The notes: a model not told the origin generated them from the sequence alone. 64,000 nt of DNA from a halophilic archaeon SHRA6 (GCA_005239175.1 SOPS01000001.1:310001-374000); one strand, 5' to 3'; positions 34,548 through 44,325 are shown, counted from the first letter of the stretch. Numbers and translations: made by a program.

Positions 34548-34865
34548 ATGAAGGAAGTTACACCAGCGGAGGTCAAAGAACGAATCGAGTCCGGAGACAT
34601 CCAGGTTGTCGACATTCGATCGCCCGCGGAATTCAAGCGGGGGCACATTCCAGGAGCTATCAACATCCCGATGATGGAGCTTCCCGTGCGCGTTTCAGAA
34701 GTCGACTGGGGCGATGAGATCGTCTGTGCGTGTCCGATCGGACAGTCCTCGATTCAAGCCGCCCGCCTGCTCGCGAGCTTCGAAGGCGTACCAGACGATG
34801 CGAGCGTTGCAAGTATGGAAGGCGGATACGAGGCCTGGGACTACGAACTCGAACGCGAGTCCTAA
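34548..34865 (+). CDS. Rhodanese-like sulfurtransferase
   Basis: A 105-residue single-domain rhodanese. The N-terminal blocks VVDIRSPAEFKRGHIPGAIN and the catalytic loop C62-P-I-G-Q-S-S (with C60 nearby) are clear. It would carry a persulfide and donate sulfur, plausibly in tRNA thiolation or cofactor synthesis. Its own TATA-like box (gcatttatga, 34501-34510) lies upstream, so it may be transcribed separately from the JAMM gene. Confidence 0.9.
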   Translation: MKEVTPAEVKERIESGDIQVVDIRSPAEFKRGHIPGAINIPMMELPVRVSEVDWGDEIVCACPIGQSSIQAARLLASFEGVPDDASVASMEGGYEAWDYELERES

Positions 34866-35072
34866 ACCGTCTCGTTTTGATTTTTCTGCAGCGTAGGTTC
34901 AAACAGATTGTTTACACACACCGCTGAGCACACAGTATTTCCTAACTCGAGGTTGGGAAACGAAGCGTCCATCCGGTGGATATTTTTTACTTGCCGTTCG
35001 AGTAGCAGCAGTAAACGCACAGGTGGCCACGTACGGGATGGCTTTTTATTTCGTGGGGTGCTTCGGGGGACT

Positions 35073-36170
35073 GTGACCACGTTGGTTCTCTGTGTCGATC
35101 GAACGAATGACATCGCCGGCAAGACGAGCGTGCAGTTTCCCGTCGCCGGCTGGGAGGCAGTTCGTTCGCTCATCACGGAGATCGGACTCGCAGACCCCGA
35201 GAGCTCTGCGGTTAATTGCCTGCTCGAGGCGCTTCGCGTGACAAGAGAGCTTCGTGATGAAAACGAGTCAACCGTCGTCGCCGTGGTATCCAGCGGCGGT
35301 GACTCGCTCGTGAGAGCCGATCGCTCGCTTGCGGACCAACTCGATACCCTCATCGATCGATACAACCCCGACACTGCGATCATCGTCACCGACAGCGCAC
35401 AGGACGAGCGAGTAGTGCCGGTGATCGAAAGCCGGCTGCCGGTCGACGGCGTCGATCGAGTCGTCGTTCGGCAGGCACGAGACATCGAATCGACGTACTA
35501 TCTGCTCAAGCAGTTCCTCGCAGACGAAGAGCTCCGGACCACGGTCCTCGTGCCGCTCGGTGTGGGGCTGTTGTTGCTGCCGGTTTTGTTGACCCAGTTT
35601 ACGCCGGCGGTTGCGCTTGCAGCGCTCGCCGCACTGCTCGGAGCAGGGCTGTTGTACAAGGGGTTGGGTATCGATACAATCGTGGAAACGGTTCCCGAGC
35701 GCACCCAAGAGGCGCTGTACTCCGGACAGGTGTCGGTCGTGACGTACGTCGTCGCTGGCGGACTTGCGCTCGTCGGGATGTTTATCGGCGCACTTGCTGT
35801 GTCGGAGCCGGTGGACGGGAATACGGTATTACTCCCGACGATGCAGTTCGTTCACAGCAGTGTGCCGTGGCTTGCGGCCGCCGGCGTTACCGCCAGCGCG
35901 GGTCGGCTCCTCGACGAGTCGATAACGGGCGGGGAAAACCTGACCCAGTACCTCAATCTGCCGGTCGGGATCGTCGCAGTTGGCGTCGTTGTCCGCGGGT
36001 TTTCCGGATACTTCCTCGATCGTGGAATAGCCGTCGCAGGGTTCGCCCTGAACGCCGGCCAACGACTTGCTGCGTTTGTTGTGCTGGGATTGCTAATCAG
36101 CATTGTGGGGATTCGTGTCGTGATGTCGATCGAAGACGCCGTCGAACTCACTGCAAAAGAGAGCCGCTGA
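35073..36170 (+). CDS. DUF373 membrane protein
   Basis: A 365-residue protein starting with GTG at 35073 (VTTLVLCVDRTND). The first 140 residues form a soluble nucleotide-like fold (LVLCVDRTNDIAGK and IIVTDSAQDERVVPVIES). The remainder has about eight membrane helices. This architecture is the archaeal DUF373 (COG2237) family, of unknown function. A TATA-like box (ttttta, near 35042) lies upstream. Confidence 0.9.
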   Translation: MTTLVLCVDRTNDIAGKTSVQFPVAGWEAVRSLITEIGLADPESSAVNCLLEALRVTRELRDENESTVVAVVSSGGDSLVRADRSLADQLDTLIDRYNPDTAIIVTDSAQDERVVPVIESRLPVDGVDRVVVRQARDIESTYYLLKQFLADEELRTTVLVPLGVGLLLLPVLLTQFTPAVALAALAALLGAGLLYKGLGIDTIVETVPERTQEALYSGQVSVVTYVVAGGLALVGMFIGALAVSEPVDGNTVLLPTMQFVHSSVPWLAAAGVTASAGRLLDESITGGENLTQYLNLPVGIVAVGVVVRGFSGYFLDRGIAVAGFALNAGQRLAAFVVLGLLISIVGIRVVMSIEDAVELTAKESR

Positions 36171-36212
36171 TCGTCGAATCGGTCACCAGTAGTGAAGAGC
36201 GTTCGTGACCGA

Positions 36213-36404
36213 TCAGTTCATCGCGCGGTGTTCGCCGTATTTCACACCCAGCCCGAGCATGATCGCGCCGAAAATCGCCATCGACGGGGCGACCATCATG
36301 AGAACGGTACCGGTGGTCATAACACCAGATCCGGCGAGGCCGCCGACACCGATCGCGATGATAACTGCAAACAGTACGAGTGTAGTGACGCCGTTGAACT
36401 CCAT
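36213..36404 (-). CDS. Small membrane protein
   Basis: A 63-residue protein with two hydrophobic segments (about 7-25 and 32-52) separated by a short turn and ending in a basic, His-containing tail. I do not recognise a family with certainty. Small two-helix proteins of this size occur widely in haloarchaea next to membrane genes. Its end is 43 bp from the DUF373 stop codon, on the other strand. Confidence 0.6.
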   Translation of the reverse strand: MEFNGVTTLVLFAVIIAIGVGGLAGSGVMTTGTVLMMVAPSMAIFGAIMLGLGVKYGEHRAMN

Positions 36405-36480
36405 ACGATCAGTATGAGTTCCCCAAAAGTAATCCCGTCGATCGAAAGCCTAGAGAACAACCGGGAGTCGATGGTAGCGA

Positions 36481-37242
36481 TCAGTCGTCTTTCGGCCGAA
36501 TCAGGTTCGCGAGTGCAACCAACAGGCCGAGACCCCACCCCAGCGGGACTGAGATTGCGAGCCACATCAAGACGTATCCGAGTCCAGGGAGCCCGAGATC
36601 TTCCCCAAACGTATCGAGGTTGCCCGTCGCGTGGATGTACTCGTTGATTCCTCCGATGCTGAGCGGGTTCGCGAGAATCCATACCGCGAGATCGTAGCTC
36701 GCTGGCAGAATAATACTCCCGAGCGGTTCATACGAGATTGCCGCAACCACCGGCGGGAGGAACAACGCTGTCATTGCGGCGGGATACGCCAACAGCACCG
36801 ACGTGCCCCGGCCGCCGATACGGCTGAAAAAGACCGCCAAACCTGCGGCGACCGTTGCGACCGCACTGGCAGCCAACACTGCCATGAAACCATCAAACGG
36901 GAGCCGGATACGGGCGAGGAGCGTAAGCCCTCCCCAGACAACCACAGATACGAGAAGAACACCGATAATCCCGAGACGCGTAGCTGCGGAGTCAAACTTC
37001 CCAGCGTAGAATCTCGTCGCAAACCCGATCAATAACAGCGGATAGCCGATGACGACAAGCGGGAGGCCGATCGCGGCCCAGCCATAGTATCCGATCTTTT
37101 CTGGCAGCGTTTCCGGCATCCACTTTCCAAGCACTCTGCTCGGGTTCAACTGACGCGGAAATAGGATCTCCATCCACGTTTCGTGGAGACGGATGATGTC
37201 GATCCAGATCGCGCCAAACAACCCCGGTGACCCACTTGACAT
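36481..37242 (-). CDS. Hypothetical multi-pass membrane protein
   Basis: A 253-residue protein with about six membrane helices, including strongly hydrophobic stretches GLPLVVIGYPLLLIGFATRF, VVWGGLTLLARI and LAVFFSR. The N-terminal 45 residues are amphipathic and Arg-rich (SRVLGKWMPETLPEKIG). No known domain was recognised; Yip1-like proteins have a similar look. It is followed on the same strand by the small membrane protein. Confidence 0.7.
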   Translation of the reverse strand: MSSGSPGLFGAIWIDIIRLHETWMEILFPRQLNPSRVLGKWMPETLPEKIGYYGWAAIGLPLVVIGYPLLLIGFATRFYAGKFDSAATRLGIIGVLLVSVVVWGGLTLLARIRLPFDGFMAVLAASAVATVAAGLAVFFSRIGGRGTSVLLAYPAAMTALFLPPVVAAISYEPLGSIILPASYDLAVWILANPLSIGGINEYIHATGNLDTFGEDLGLPGLGYVLMWLAISVPLGWGLGLLVALANLIRPKDD

Positions 37243-37327
37243 TGTTGAGTACTGTTGGCCGGGGGGATGTGAACTTTGTGACTTTTCCGCTCAGGTGGCC
37301 AACTGCTCGAGTGCGCGAAGTCAGCGC

Positions 37328-38167
37328 CTACTGGTTCCACGGTCCGAACGACGGGTCAACACGCCGATCGGTCCGATCGATCGCGTCGATCCGAGCAACC
37401 TCCTCGTCGGTGAGCTCGAGGGCGACCGATTGCCAGTTGTCGAGGATATGTTCCTCGCCGGTCGCCTTTGGAATGGCCGTGACGCCCTTCTCACGGAGCC
37501 ACGCGAGGCTGACCTGTGCAGCCGAGACATCGTGTGCCTCTGCGATCTCGGTCAGTTCGGGGACGTTAAACACCTCACCGCGGGCCAGCGGCGAGTACGC
37601 GACGACCTTGATATCGTGTGCGGCGCTCGCCTCGCGGACGGCGTCCTGGGGCAACAGCGGGTGACACTCGACCTGATTTGCGAAGATCGGCGCGTCGCTC
37701 AGTTCGACAGCGGTCTCGATGTCCTCGGGCTCGAAGTTGCTGATCCCGATTCGATCGATCTTGCCGGCGTCGTACAGTTCGTTGAACGCGCGAAGGGTTG
37801 ATTCGGGCTCGTATTCGCGGGCTGGCCAGTGGACGTACAGCAGGTCGACCGAGTCGACGCCGAGCCGATCGAGACTCGCCTCAGCAGTTTCGAGGACGTC
37901 CTCGTAGGCGAGGTTGTCGATCCACACCTTCGTCGCGAGGAAGACATCCTCTCGATCGACGTCCGCCTGTGCAATTCCCTCGCCGACGGCTGCTTCGTTG
38001 CCGTACGCCTGGGCGGTGTCGATGTGACGATACCCTGCGTTCAGCGCGGTTTTGACGCTCTCGACACACGCGTCGGGATCGTCGTTTTGCCACGTCCCGA
38101 GCCCGAGCATTGGCATCCCGTTGGCTCGTGGACAATCAGTCGCAGCAGGCAGCTGTGTTGAATCCAT
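37328..38167 (-). CDS. Aldo/keto reductase (AKR3/5-like)
   Basis: A 279-residue oxidoreductase starting at 38167 (MDSTQLPAATD). Catalytic tetrad: D and Y in HIDTAQAYGNE, K in LATKVW and H in LYVHWP. Other family landmarks are GISNFEPEDIE and VAYSPLARG. Length is normal. It likely reduces aldehydes or ketones with NADPH (2,5-diketogluconate reductase-like). It is unrelated in detail to the aldo/keto reductase at 29914. Confidence 0.92.
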   Translation of the reverse strand: MDSTQLPAATDCPRANGMPMLGLGTWQNDDPDACVESVKTALNAGYRHIDTAQAYGNEAAVGEGIAQADVDREDVFLATKVWIDNLAYEDVLETAEASLDRLGVDSVDLLYVHWPAREYEPESTLRAFNELYDAGKIDRIGISNFEPEDIETAVELSDAPIFANQVECHPLLPQDAVREASAAHDIKVVAYSPLARGEVFNVPELTEIAEAHDVSAAQVSLAWLREKGVTAIPKATGEEHILDNWQSVALELTDEEVARIDAIDRTDRRVDPSFGPWNQ

Positions 38168-38453
38168 ACTCGATAATACACGGCGACGACTCAAAAGAAG
38201 ATGGAAAGCGGCCGAGGCGATGGCTTTTCGGGCGGATCGGTTCTCATACGTTACCGCCTCTGTCTGGTGGTCCAGTCGATACCAGTCAGCACGCAGCTCG
38301 TATCGGGTTCGATGACGGTGGCCTACGCCGACGGTAGTCGATCGTCGCTGCGAAATCGACTCTTAATGTTGACGAAAACATAACTCCAGCGGCGAACCCA
38401 CCCCAATGAGAAAACGCATAAACTTGATATCCGCTGTGAACGGGCTCATAAAT

Positions 38454-38906
38454 ATGAGCAAATCAAAGAATCTACCCCAATTCTCGATTACAGCCACGGG
38501 CAACACCGAGACAAAAACGACCGTCTCGGTACGCGATTTCGAATTCGTGGTCGATGAACCCGCCGCCCTTGGGGGAACAAACGAAGGGCCGAACCCAGTC
38601 GAGTATCTGCTCGGCGCGTGGGCCGGTTGTATCAACGTCGTCGCCCAGAAGGTCTGTGACGAACACGGCGTTGAACTTGCCGGACTCGACATCGAGGTCG
38701 AAGGTGATCTCGATCCCCAGAAGTTCCTCGGGATGGCCGACGAGCCCCGCGCGGGATTCCAAGAGATTCGCGTTGAGCTGGCTATGGAGACTGACACCGA
38801 CGACGAGACGCTCAAGACTATCCTCGAAGCGGTCGAAGCCCGCTGTCCGGTCGGCGACAACATCATGAACCCGACGCCGACAGACGTCACCATCGACGCC
38901 GTCTGA
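38454..38906 (+). CDS. OsmC/Ohr-family protein
   Basis: A 150-residue peroxiredoxin-like protein. The start MSKSKN at 38454 is preferred because a TATA-like stretch (cataaactt, near 38417-38425) lies about 30 nt upstream. The two redox cysteines of OsmC/Ohr are C51 (WAGCINVV) and the C-terminal ARCPVGDNI. The family reduces organic hydroperoxides in the cytoplasm. The preceding 286 bp contain no recognisable gene. Confidence 0.9.
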   Translation: MSKSKNLPQFSITATGNTETKTTVSVRDFEFVVDEPAALGGTNEGPNPVEYLLGAWAGCINVVAQKVCDEHGVELAGLDIEVEGDLDPQKFLGMADEPRAGFQEIRVELAMETDTDDETLKTILEAVEARCPVGDNIMNPTPTDVTIDAV

Positions 38907-38934
38907 TCTTCTCAGCTGTGCAACCCGTACCTCG

Positions 38935-38940
38935 TTTTTT
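38935..38940 (+). terminator. T-tract terminator after the OsmC gene
   Basis: A run of six Ts about 30 nt after the stop codon, without a clear stem, consistent with archaeal oligo-T termination. Confidence 0.45.
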
Positions 38941-39144
38941 ATCCGAGAGCGCGATCAGTTCAGACGTTCGGTAGTTCGATCGACGAGCGCAGCCACGCCG
39001 AGATCCAGATAGATTGAGTGATCAAAAACGCACCCGCGAACCGGAGTATCCGCGAGGGGAATGTTGCCTCCGGTGGTACAGGTACGGCCGAAATCACGCA
39101 CGCGAAGGAAGTCAAAGATTACAACTAAACAGGATCACCGGTTC

Positions 39145-40176
39145 TCACGCGGAATCAGACCCTTCTGTCTCTTCGGATAGGTTGAGTTCCGAAACGAGGC
39201 GAGCGGTGATGACTTGTTCGACAATATTGAGTAGCTCTTCGTCATCAGATGTGTAATCTTTAAAGATACCCAGCGAGATTTCAGCGCCCGCCGCATCGTG
39301 GTGGCCGCCACCACTTCCGACATCTTTGAACGCTTCGTGCAAGATATCGCCGACGTGGACCCGTGGATCGGGCGATCGGGCGCTGATGTGAATCGCGTTC
39401 CTGACGAGTCCGAAGACGATGGCCGTTTGGACGCCCTCTAACCGAACGAGGTAATCGACGGCCTGCGGGAGCGAATCCCGCTCTGTCGTCCGGCCAACGT
39501 GAGAGATAAGCACCGACGCATTCGTCCGTCGGTTATCGATCGCCGTCGAGATTGCGTCGAGTGTTCCCCCAGAGACCGACGGCGTTGAAAATTGCCGGAT
39601 CATCTCTTGGTCTGCGTGATCGTGAAGGAATCCTGCTGCATCATATTCTGCGGGGCTCGCTCCGCGGAGGAAATCGAGTGTATCCGAACGAATGGCAAAC
39701 AGGAGTGCCGTCGCAAGCTCTGTATTGAGATCAACATCGAGGTCGCGAATATACTCTGTCAAGATCGTCGCCGCGGCCCCGAGTTCCTCACGGTGATCGA
39801 CGAATCGGGCATCAATATCCTCAGCAGGGTGGTGGTCGATCACAATATCTACGGCGGTATCCGCTGGAACCTGATTGTTTCTCCCGGGGGTCGAATGATC
39901 GACAAACGCCAACAACGAGTCCGAGGGGCGATCTTTGACTGTTGCATGTTCGAACGGCTTGAGATCGATATTGAGCAGATTGACAAAGGCCCGGTTTTGT
40001 TGATGAGAGATATCGCCACTGTAGAAAATATTACGTTCATCGATACCAGCGGCAGCCGAAATCCGACCCAGCGCGAGCGCGCTCGCAAGACAATCCGGAT
40101 CGGGATTATTGTGACAGATGATGTTGATCTCACTGCTTTCACTGAGCAGCTTCTGGAGTTGCTGTGGCAGGCTCAT
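39145..40176 (-). CDS. DHH-family phosphoesterase (NrnA-like)
   Basis: A 343-residue cytoplasmic DHH protein. DHH motifs are HNNPDPDCLASAL near residue 22, FVDHSTPGR near 91 and IDHHPAE near 113; the DHHA1 substrate loop is GSGGGHHDAAGAE near 288. Family members degrade short RNAs or dephosphorylate PAP. Its codon usage is visibly more AT-rich than its neighbours (many codons ending in A or T), and the flanking gaps are AT-rich too, suggesting recent acquisition or different selection. No membrane helix is present, unlike the DHH protein at 28691. Confidence 0.9.
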   Translation of the reverse strand: MSLPQQLQKLLSESSEINIICHNNPDPDCLASALALGRISAAAGIDERNIFYSGDISHQQNRAFVNLLNIDLKPFEHATVKDRPSDSLLAFVDHSTPGRNNQVPADTAVDIVIDHHPAEDIDARFVDHREELGAAATILTEYIRDLDVDLNTELATALLFAIRSDTLDFLRGASPAEYDAAGFLHDHADQEMIRQFSTPSVSGGTLDAISTAIDNRRTNASVLISHVGRTTERDSLPQAVDYLVRLEGVQTAIVFGLVRNAIHISARSPDPRVHVGDILHEAFKDVGSGGGHHDAAGAEISLGIFKDYTSDDEELLNIVEQVITARLVSELNLSEETEGSDSA

Positions 40177-40340
40177 TATTTGGAGCTATAACCTCGACAC
40201 AAATAGGAATGGAGGCATTATCGAACCCATGCCCGGTGTCTCACGCAGTAGACAACAGTTTCAGCGGCTGACGAGAGTGGTACCGTGGCACGATCGCGGC
40301 GACGTGTTGCCGGCTGAGGGGTAAATAAGGGCGGACGAGA

Positions 40341-41588
40341 CTATCGCCAGCTCGATCGATTCGCGATCCGCTCTTTGGCGTACTGCGCCAAGAACGGGAT
40401 GTCCGAAAGGTGCAGCAGCTTCCGCAGCGCGGGGAGGTTGCCGCCGTTTATTTCTGACAGTGAGTCGAAGCCGAGCCGGTCGAGATCCGCCATAAGCGTA
40501 TCATAGCGCTCATTCGGCGCGAGATACAGCAGTTGGGTCATCGTCAGCCGCGATCGCATCTTCGGCGCCACGTTTTGGTGCCACAGCGTATCGTAGGTTT
40601 CCATCGCTGCCGCAGAGATATCTGGCTTTTTCGGTGTGAGGCATTTGTCGACGGTGATTGCGGCTGCCCGCCCAGAGCGCATTCCCTTGTGGATTCCCTC
40701 ACCCCACAGCGGATCGATCGTCGGAACAGTGTCGCCGACCGCCATGAAGCGATCGGTGCTGAGCTTCGCGGGCATCTGGATGTGCGCGGAGCCGCGGTGT
40801 TGTTTGCCTTCGATCTTCGCAGCGTTGTCGAACCGCGGATCACTCTCAAGCCAGTACTCAAGGTAATCATCGACGGTCATCCCCGCCTTCGCGTACTCCT
40901 GATGGCGGTTGTTCTGGATGTAACAAAGTCCGACCTTTGCGGTGTCCTCGCCGGTGTGGAAGATCCACGAGTACCCGCCCGGTGCGAGTTCGTGGTCAAG
41001 CCGCAGCATCATCGCGTCGTGGAGGTCTGCGTAGCGAGGATGGTCGATCTCGATCCCCTCCATCTCGTACTCGATGCCGATCGCCTGATTTTCTCGTTTC
41101 AGGTCACAGACGTCAAGCGCCTTCGCCAGGGGTGCAGCCGGGCCAGTTGCGTCAATCACGATGTCGGCATAGACCTCCTCGTCGCCGTTGTATCGGACAC
41201 CACAGATCTCCTCGCCGTCCATGATCGGCCGAGAGACCCGCGAATCAAACCAGTACGTTGCGCCTTTGTGCTGGCCATCCTCAACGAGAAACCGTTTGAA
41301 ATCCGCAAACTCCAACACTGCACCGGGTTGGGGCTGCACGAAGTGGTTGTTCGGCGATTCGAGCACGACGCTGTCGGTGAACTGCATCACCACTTCGTCG
41401 GGAATCCCGAACGACGCCATCATGGAGGGAAAGGTCCCCGCGGTGGACTTGTTGCTCTGTCTCGGGAATTCCTCTTCGGGCTCAGTTTCGAGCACGACGA
41501 CGTCATATCCCCGGGCTGCGATGTCCCGCGCACACTGTGCTCCCGCGGGACCCGCCCCGGCGACTATCACGTCGAAACGATCGGACAT
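40341..41588 (-). CDS. Geranylgeranyl reductase-family flavoprotein
   Basis: A 415-residue FAD-dependent reductase. The N-terminal dinucleotide fold is VIVAGAGPAGAQCARDIA, and the FAD-contact region has FMAVGDTVPTIDPLWGEGIHKG near 290. This family saturates geranylgeranyl chains of archaeal membrane lipids or menaquinone. Other features (YSWIFHTG) match digeranylgeranylglycerophospholipid reductases. It lies downstream of korB on the same strand. Confidence 0.88.
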   Translation of the reverse strand: MSDRFDVIVAGAGPAGAQCARDIAARGYDVVVLETEPEEEFPRQSNKSTAGTFPSMMASFGIPDEVVMQFTDSVVLESPNNHFVQPQPGAVLEFADFKRFLVEDGQHKGATYWFDSRVSRPIMDGEEICGVRYNGDEEVYADIVIDATGPAAPLAKALDVCDLKRENQAIGIEYEMEGIEIDHPRYADLHDAMMLRLDHELAPGGYSWIFHTGEDTAKVGLCYIQNNRHQEYAKAGMTVDDYLEYWLESDPRFDNAAKIEGKQHRGSAHIQMPAKLSTDRFMAVGDTVPTIDPLWGEGIHKGMRSGRAAAITVDKCLTPKKPDISAAAMETYDTLWHQNVAPKMRSRLTMTQLLYLAPNERYDTLMADLDRLGFDSLSEINGGNLPALRKLLHLSDIPFLAQYAKERIANRSSWR

Positions 41589-41695
41589 ATACTCGAAGGT
41601 ATGGCCTCGGGATAATGAGTGTTTCCGAAGTCACCCGATACGGCCGAATTCCGACCGAAAACACAGGTCAGATACCGATGGCGAAGAATGCTCGC

Positions 41696-42559
41696 TCAGT
41701 AGAACTCTCGAACCAAATCCATCGCGTCTTCGGGCGCACCGTCGCCAATCTCGGTCATGTCTTCGGTGACGCCATGGGCCTCACCGTACGACACTGCGTT
41801 CTCGTCGCGGTACATCACGCCCTGATACTCTTTTTCGGAGTCGAGAATGACCGATTTGGCCGCCTCGTAGTCGGTCGGGTCGTGGCCCTCGTCTTTGAGG
41901 TCGACCAGCGAGTCGCGGAAGTAGTCGTAGGTGTCGACGTCGTTGAACGTCACACAGGGGCTGAACACGTTGACAAAGCCGAAGCCGTCGTGTTCGATCG
42001 CCTCCTGGACGATCTCGGCGTGTCTGAGCGCGTCCGAGGAGAACGACTGTGCGATGAAGCTCGCACCCGAGGCGAGCGCCAGCGCGAGTGGGTTCACCGG
42101 CGACTGTTTTGGCCCCTCCGGGGAGGTCGAGGTCTCGAAGTCCGATCGAGACGTCGGTGAAGCCTGTCCCTTTGTGAGGCCGTAGATCCGGTTATCCATG
42201 ACGACGTACGTCATGTCGATATTTCGCCGAACCGCGTGGATGAAGTGGCCCGCGCCGATCGAGTAGCCGTCACCGTCTCCGCCGGCGACCATCACCTCGA
42301 GATCGGGGTTTGCGAGCTTCACGCCCGTTCCGACCGGCAGCGCGCGGCCGTGGACGCCGTGAAGCGCGTAGCTGTGCATGTACGTCCCGATTTTCCCCGA
42401 ACAGCCGATCCCGGCGACAATGAAGGTGTTGTCTGGATCGTTACCCGTGTTCGCGAGGGCTTTCATCATTCCGTTCATCGTCCCGAAGTCGCCGCATCCG
42501 GGACACCACGTCGGCTGTTTGTCCGATTTGAAATCGGTGAATCTAACGTTCGAGCTCAT
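41696..42559 (-). CDS. korB: 2-oxoacid:ferredoxin oxidoreductase, beta subunit
   Basis: A 287-residue TPP-binding subunit. The start at 42559 (MSSNVRF) is preferred to a longer frame that overlaps korA. Features: CPGCG near residue 16 and later Cys ligands for a 4Fe-4S cluster (GCSGK, SPC), and the TPP/magnesium motif GGDGDGYSIGAG then NRIYGLTKGQ. It oxidatively decarboxylates a 2-oxoacid to acyl-CoA and reduces ferredoxin. Its ATG overlaps the korA stop by ATGA. Confidence 0.94.
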   Translation of the reverse strand: MSSNVRFTDFKSDKQPTWCPGCGDFGTMNGMMKALANTGNDPDNTFIVAGIGCSGKIGTYMHSYALHGVHGRALPVGTGVKLANPDLEVMVAGGDGDGYSIGAGHFIHAVRRNIDMTYVVMDNRIYGLTKGQASPTSRSDFETSTSPEGPKQSPVNPLALALASGASFIAQSFSSDALRHAEIVQEAIEHDGFGFVNVFSPCVTFNDVDTYDYFRDSLVDLKDEGHDPTDYEAAKSVILDSEKEYQGVMYRDENAVSYGEAHGVTEDMTEIGDGAPEDAMDLVREFY

Positions 42560-44325
42560 TGGCTGACCTCCGCGGGTGCTGTGTCCGCGAGTGTGTCGGT
42601 AATTCTCTCTGCGAGTTCGTCGGCCTTGAACCGCACGCCGTTGTACTTGTTGATGCGATCGAGGCGACGGAGTGCGTCGTGTTCGAGGACGTTGGCGAAC
42701 TGGCCGGTGTTGTTGCATTCGACGACGATCACGTTCTCGGCGGCGTTGATCTCCGCGGAGAGATCCGGTCGCGGGAAGATGTACGGCACCGAGATGACGT
42801 GCACGTCGATCCCGTCGGCTTCGAGGAGTTCAAGCGCCTCGACGAGCGCACCCTCGTTCGAGCCCCACGAGACGACGAGGTTGTCCGCGCCGGGGGTCCC
42901 GTACTCGCGGTAGTCGAAGGACTCGCGTTCGATCGCAGTCTCGACCTTCCGGTTGCGCTTGTCGACCTGCTCGACGCGCATCTGGGTGTCTTCTGTTCGT
43001 CGGCCGAGTTCGTCGTGCTCGAGACCGGTTGACATGTGTGCGCCCTTGGCGGTCCCGGGTTTCGAGCGCGGACTGACTCCGTCATCTGTGATCGCGTGGG
43101 TTCGGAAGTGACCGGACTCGTCGAGCCACTCGTCGATCTCGTCTTCGTCGACGAGTTTGCCGCGGTCGATCTCGACAGCGTCCATGTCGAACGCCTCCGG
43201 TTCGAACGTCTGTTCGGTAACCGCAAGCGCGAGGTCGGCGGTGAGGTACACCGGGATGTTGTACTTCTCGGCGAGGTTGAACGCCTCGACAGTCTTCCAG
43301 AAGCACTCGTCGATCGTCGTTGGCGCGAGGACGAACCGGGGGACCTCGCCGTGGCCGCCGTAGAGCATCTGGTTGAGATCGCCCTGTTCCTGTTTGGTCG
43401 GCATTCCGGTCGAGGGTCCCGATCGCATCACGTCGACGATGACGAGCGGTGTCTCGCTGGTGGCGACGAGCCCAAACGTTTCTGTCATGAGGTCGATGCC
43501 AGGCCCGGAGGTGGCGGTCATCGATCGTGCGCCTGCGCGGGCGGCGCCGAGGGCCATGTTGATCGCCGAGAGTTCGTCTTCGGCCTGCACGACGTGGCCG
43601 CCGTAGCGCTCGATCCGGCCGACGAGGTACTCCATGACGTTGGTTGCGGGCGTGATCGGATACCCGGCGTAGAACCGGCAGCCTGCGGCGAGCGCGCCCA
43701 TGCCGATCGCCTCGTCGCCGTTGAGCAGCACGTAGTCGCTGTCGGTTGTCTCCAGGCTGTAGTCGAACTCGTGGTCGTACTCGTCGGTGACGTAGTCACG
43801 GCCGAGACGAGCGGCCTGTTTGTTGTTGTCGACGAGCTTCTGGCCCTTGTTGCCGAAGCGTTTCTGCAGCGCCGAATCGAGGTTCTCGATCGGGAAGTCG
43901 GTAACTGCACACGCCGCGCCGAGTGCGACGACGTTGCGCATGATTGCGCCGCCGGCGTCCTCAGCGAGCGATTTCAACGGGACGTCCAGCCCGATCATCC
44001 CGTCTGGAATTTCGACGTTCTGCATCGTCGTCCGATCGCCGTCGTAGACGATTACTGATCCCTCGTGCAGTTCCGAGAGGTTCTCCTCGATCGTGCGCGG
44101 GGTGAGCGCGATCAACACGTCAAGTCGGTCCACGACGCTCTGGACCTGCTCGACCGACGTGCGGATTTTGTACGCCGTGTATCCACCGCGGATACGTGAC
44201 GCGAAATCCTTCGACGTAAACACGTGTCTCCCAGCCCGAGAGAGCGCCTGAGCGAAGATCTTCCCCGTGGAATCGATTCCATCGCCGGCTTCGCCACCGA
44301 TGGCCCAATTGAAGTCCGCAGGCAT
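42556..44325 (-). CDS. korA: 2-oxoacid:ferredoxin oxidoreductase, alpha subunit (gamma-alpha fusion)
   Basis: A 589-residue subunit made of a gamma domain (residues 1-190, beginning IGGEAGDGIDSTGKIFAQAL) fused to the alpha domain (about 200-589, with YPITPATNVMEYL and TATSGPGIDLMTE). It binds CoA and part of the 2-oxoacid. Together with korB it forms an alpha2beta2 enzyme typical of haloarchaea, acting on pyruvate or 2-oxoglutarate. Upstream is a 524-bp gap with repeats. Confidence 0.94.
   Translation of the reverse strand: MPADFNWAIGGEAGDGIDSTGKIFAQALSRAGRHVFTSKDFASRIRGGYTAYKIRTSVEQVQSVVDRLDVLIALTPRTIEENLSELHEGSVIVYDGDRTTMQNVEIPDGMIGLDVPLKSLAEDAGGAIMRNVVALGAACAVTDFPIENLDSALQKRFGNKGQKLVDNNKQAARLGRDYVTDEYDHEFDYSLETTDSDYVLLNGDEAIGMGALAAGCRFYAGYPITPATNVMEYLVGRIERYGGHVVQAEDELSAINMALGAARAGARSMTATSGPGIDLMTETFGLVATSETPLVIVDVMRSGPSTGMPTKQEQGDLNQMLYGGHGEVPRFVLAPTTIDECFWKTVEAFNLAEKYNIPVYLTADLALAVTEQTFEPEAFDMDAVEIDRGKLVDEDEIDEWLDESGHFRTHAITDDGVSPRSKPGTAKGAHMSTGLEHDELGRRTEDTQMRVEQVDKRNRKVETAIERESFDYREYGTPGADNLVVSWGSNEGALVEALELLEADGIDVHVISVPYIFPRPDLSAEINAAENVIVVECNNTGQFANVLEHDALRRLDRINKYNGVRFKADELAERITDTLADTAPAEVSQ

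Noticed and set aside
38907-39144. Possible gene between OsmC and DHH
   Set aside because: Only short frames without recognisable features occur, and the sequence looks like spacer with a T-tract terminator.
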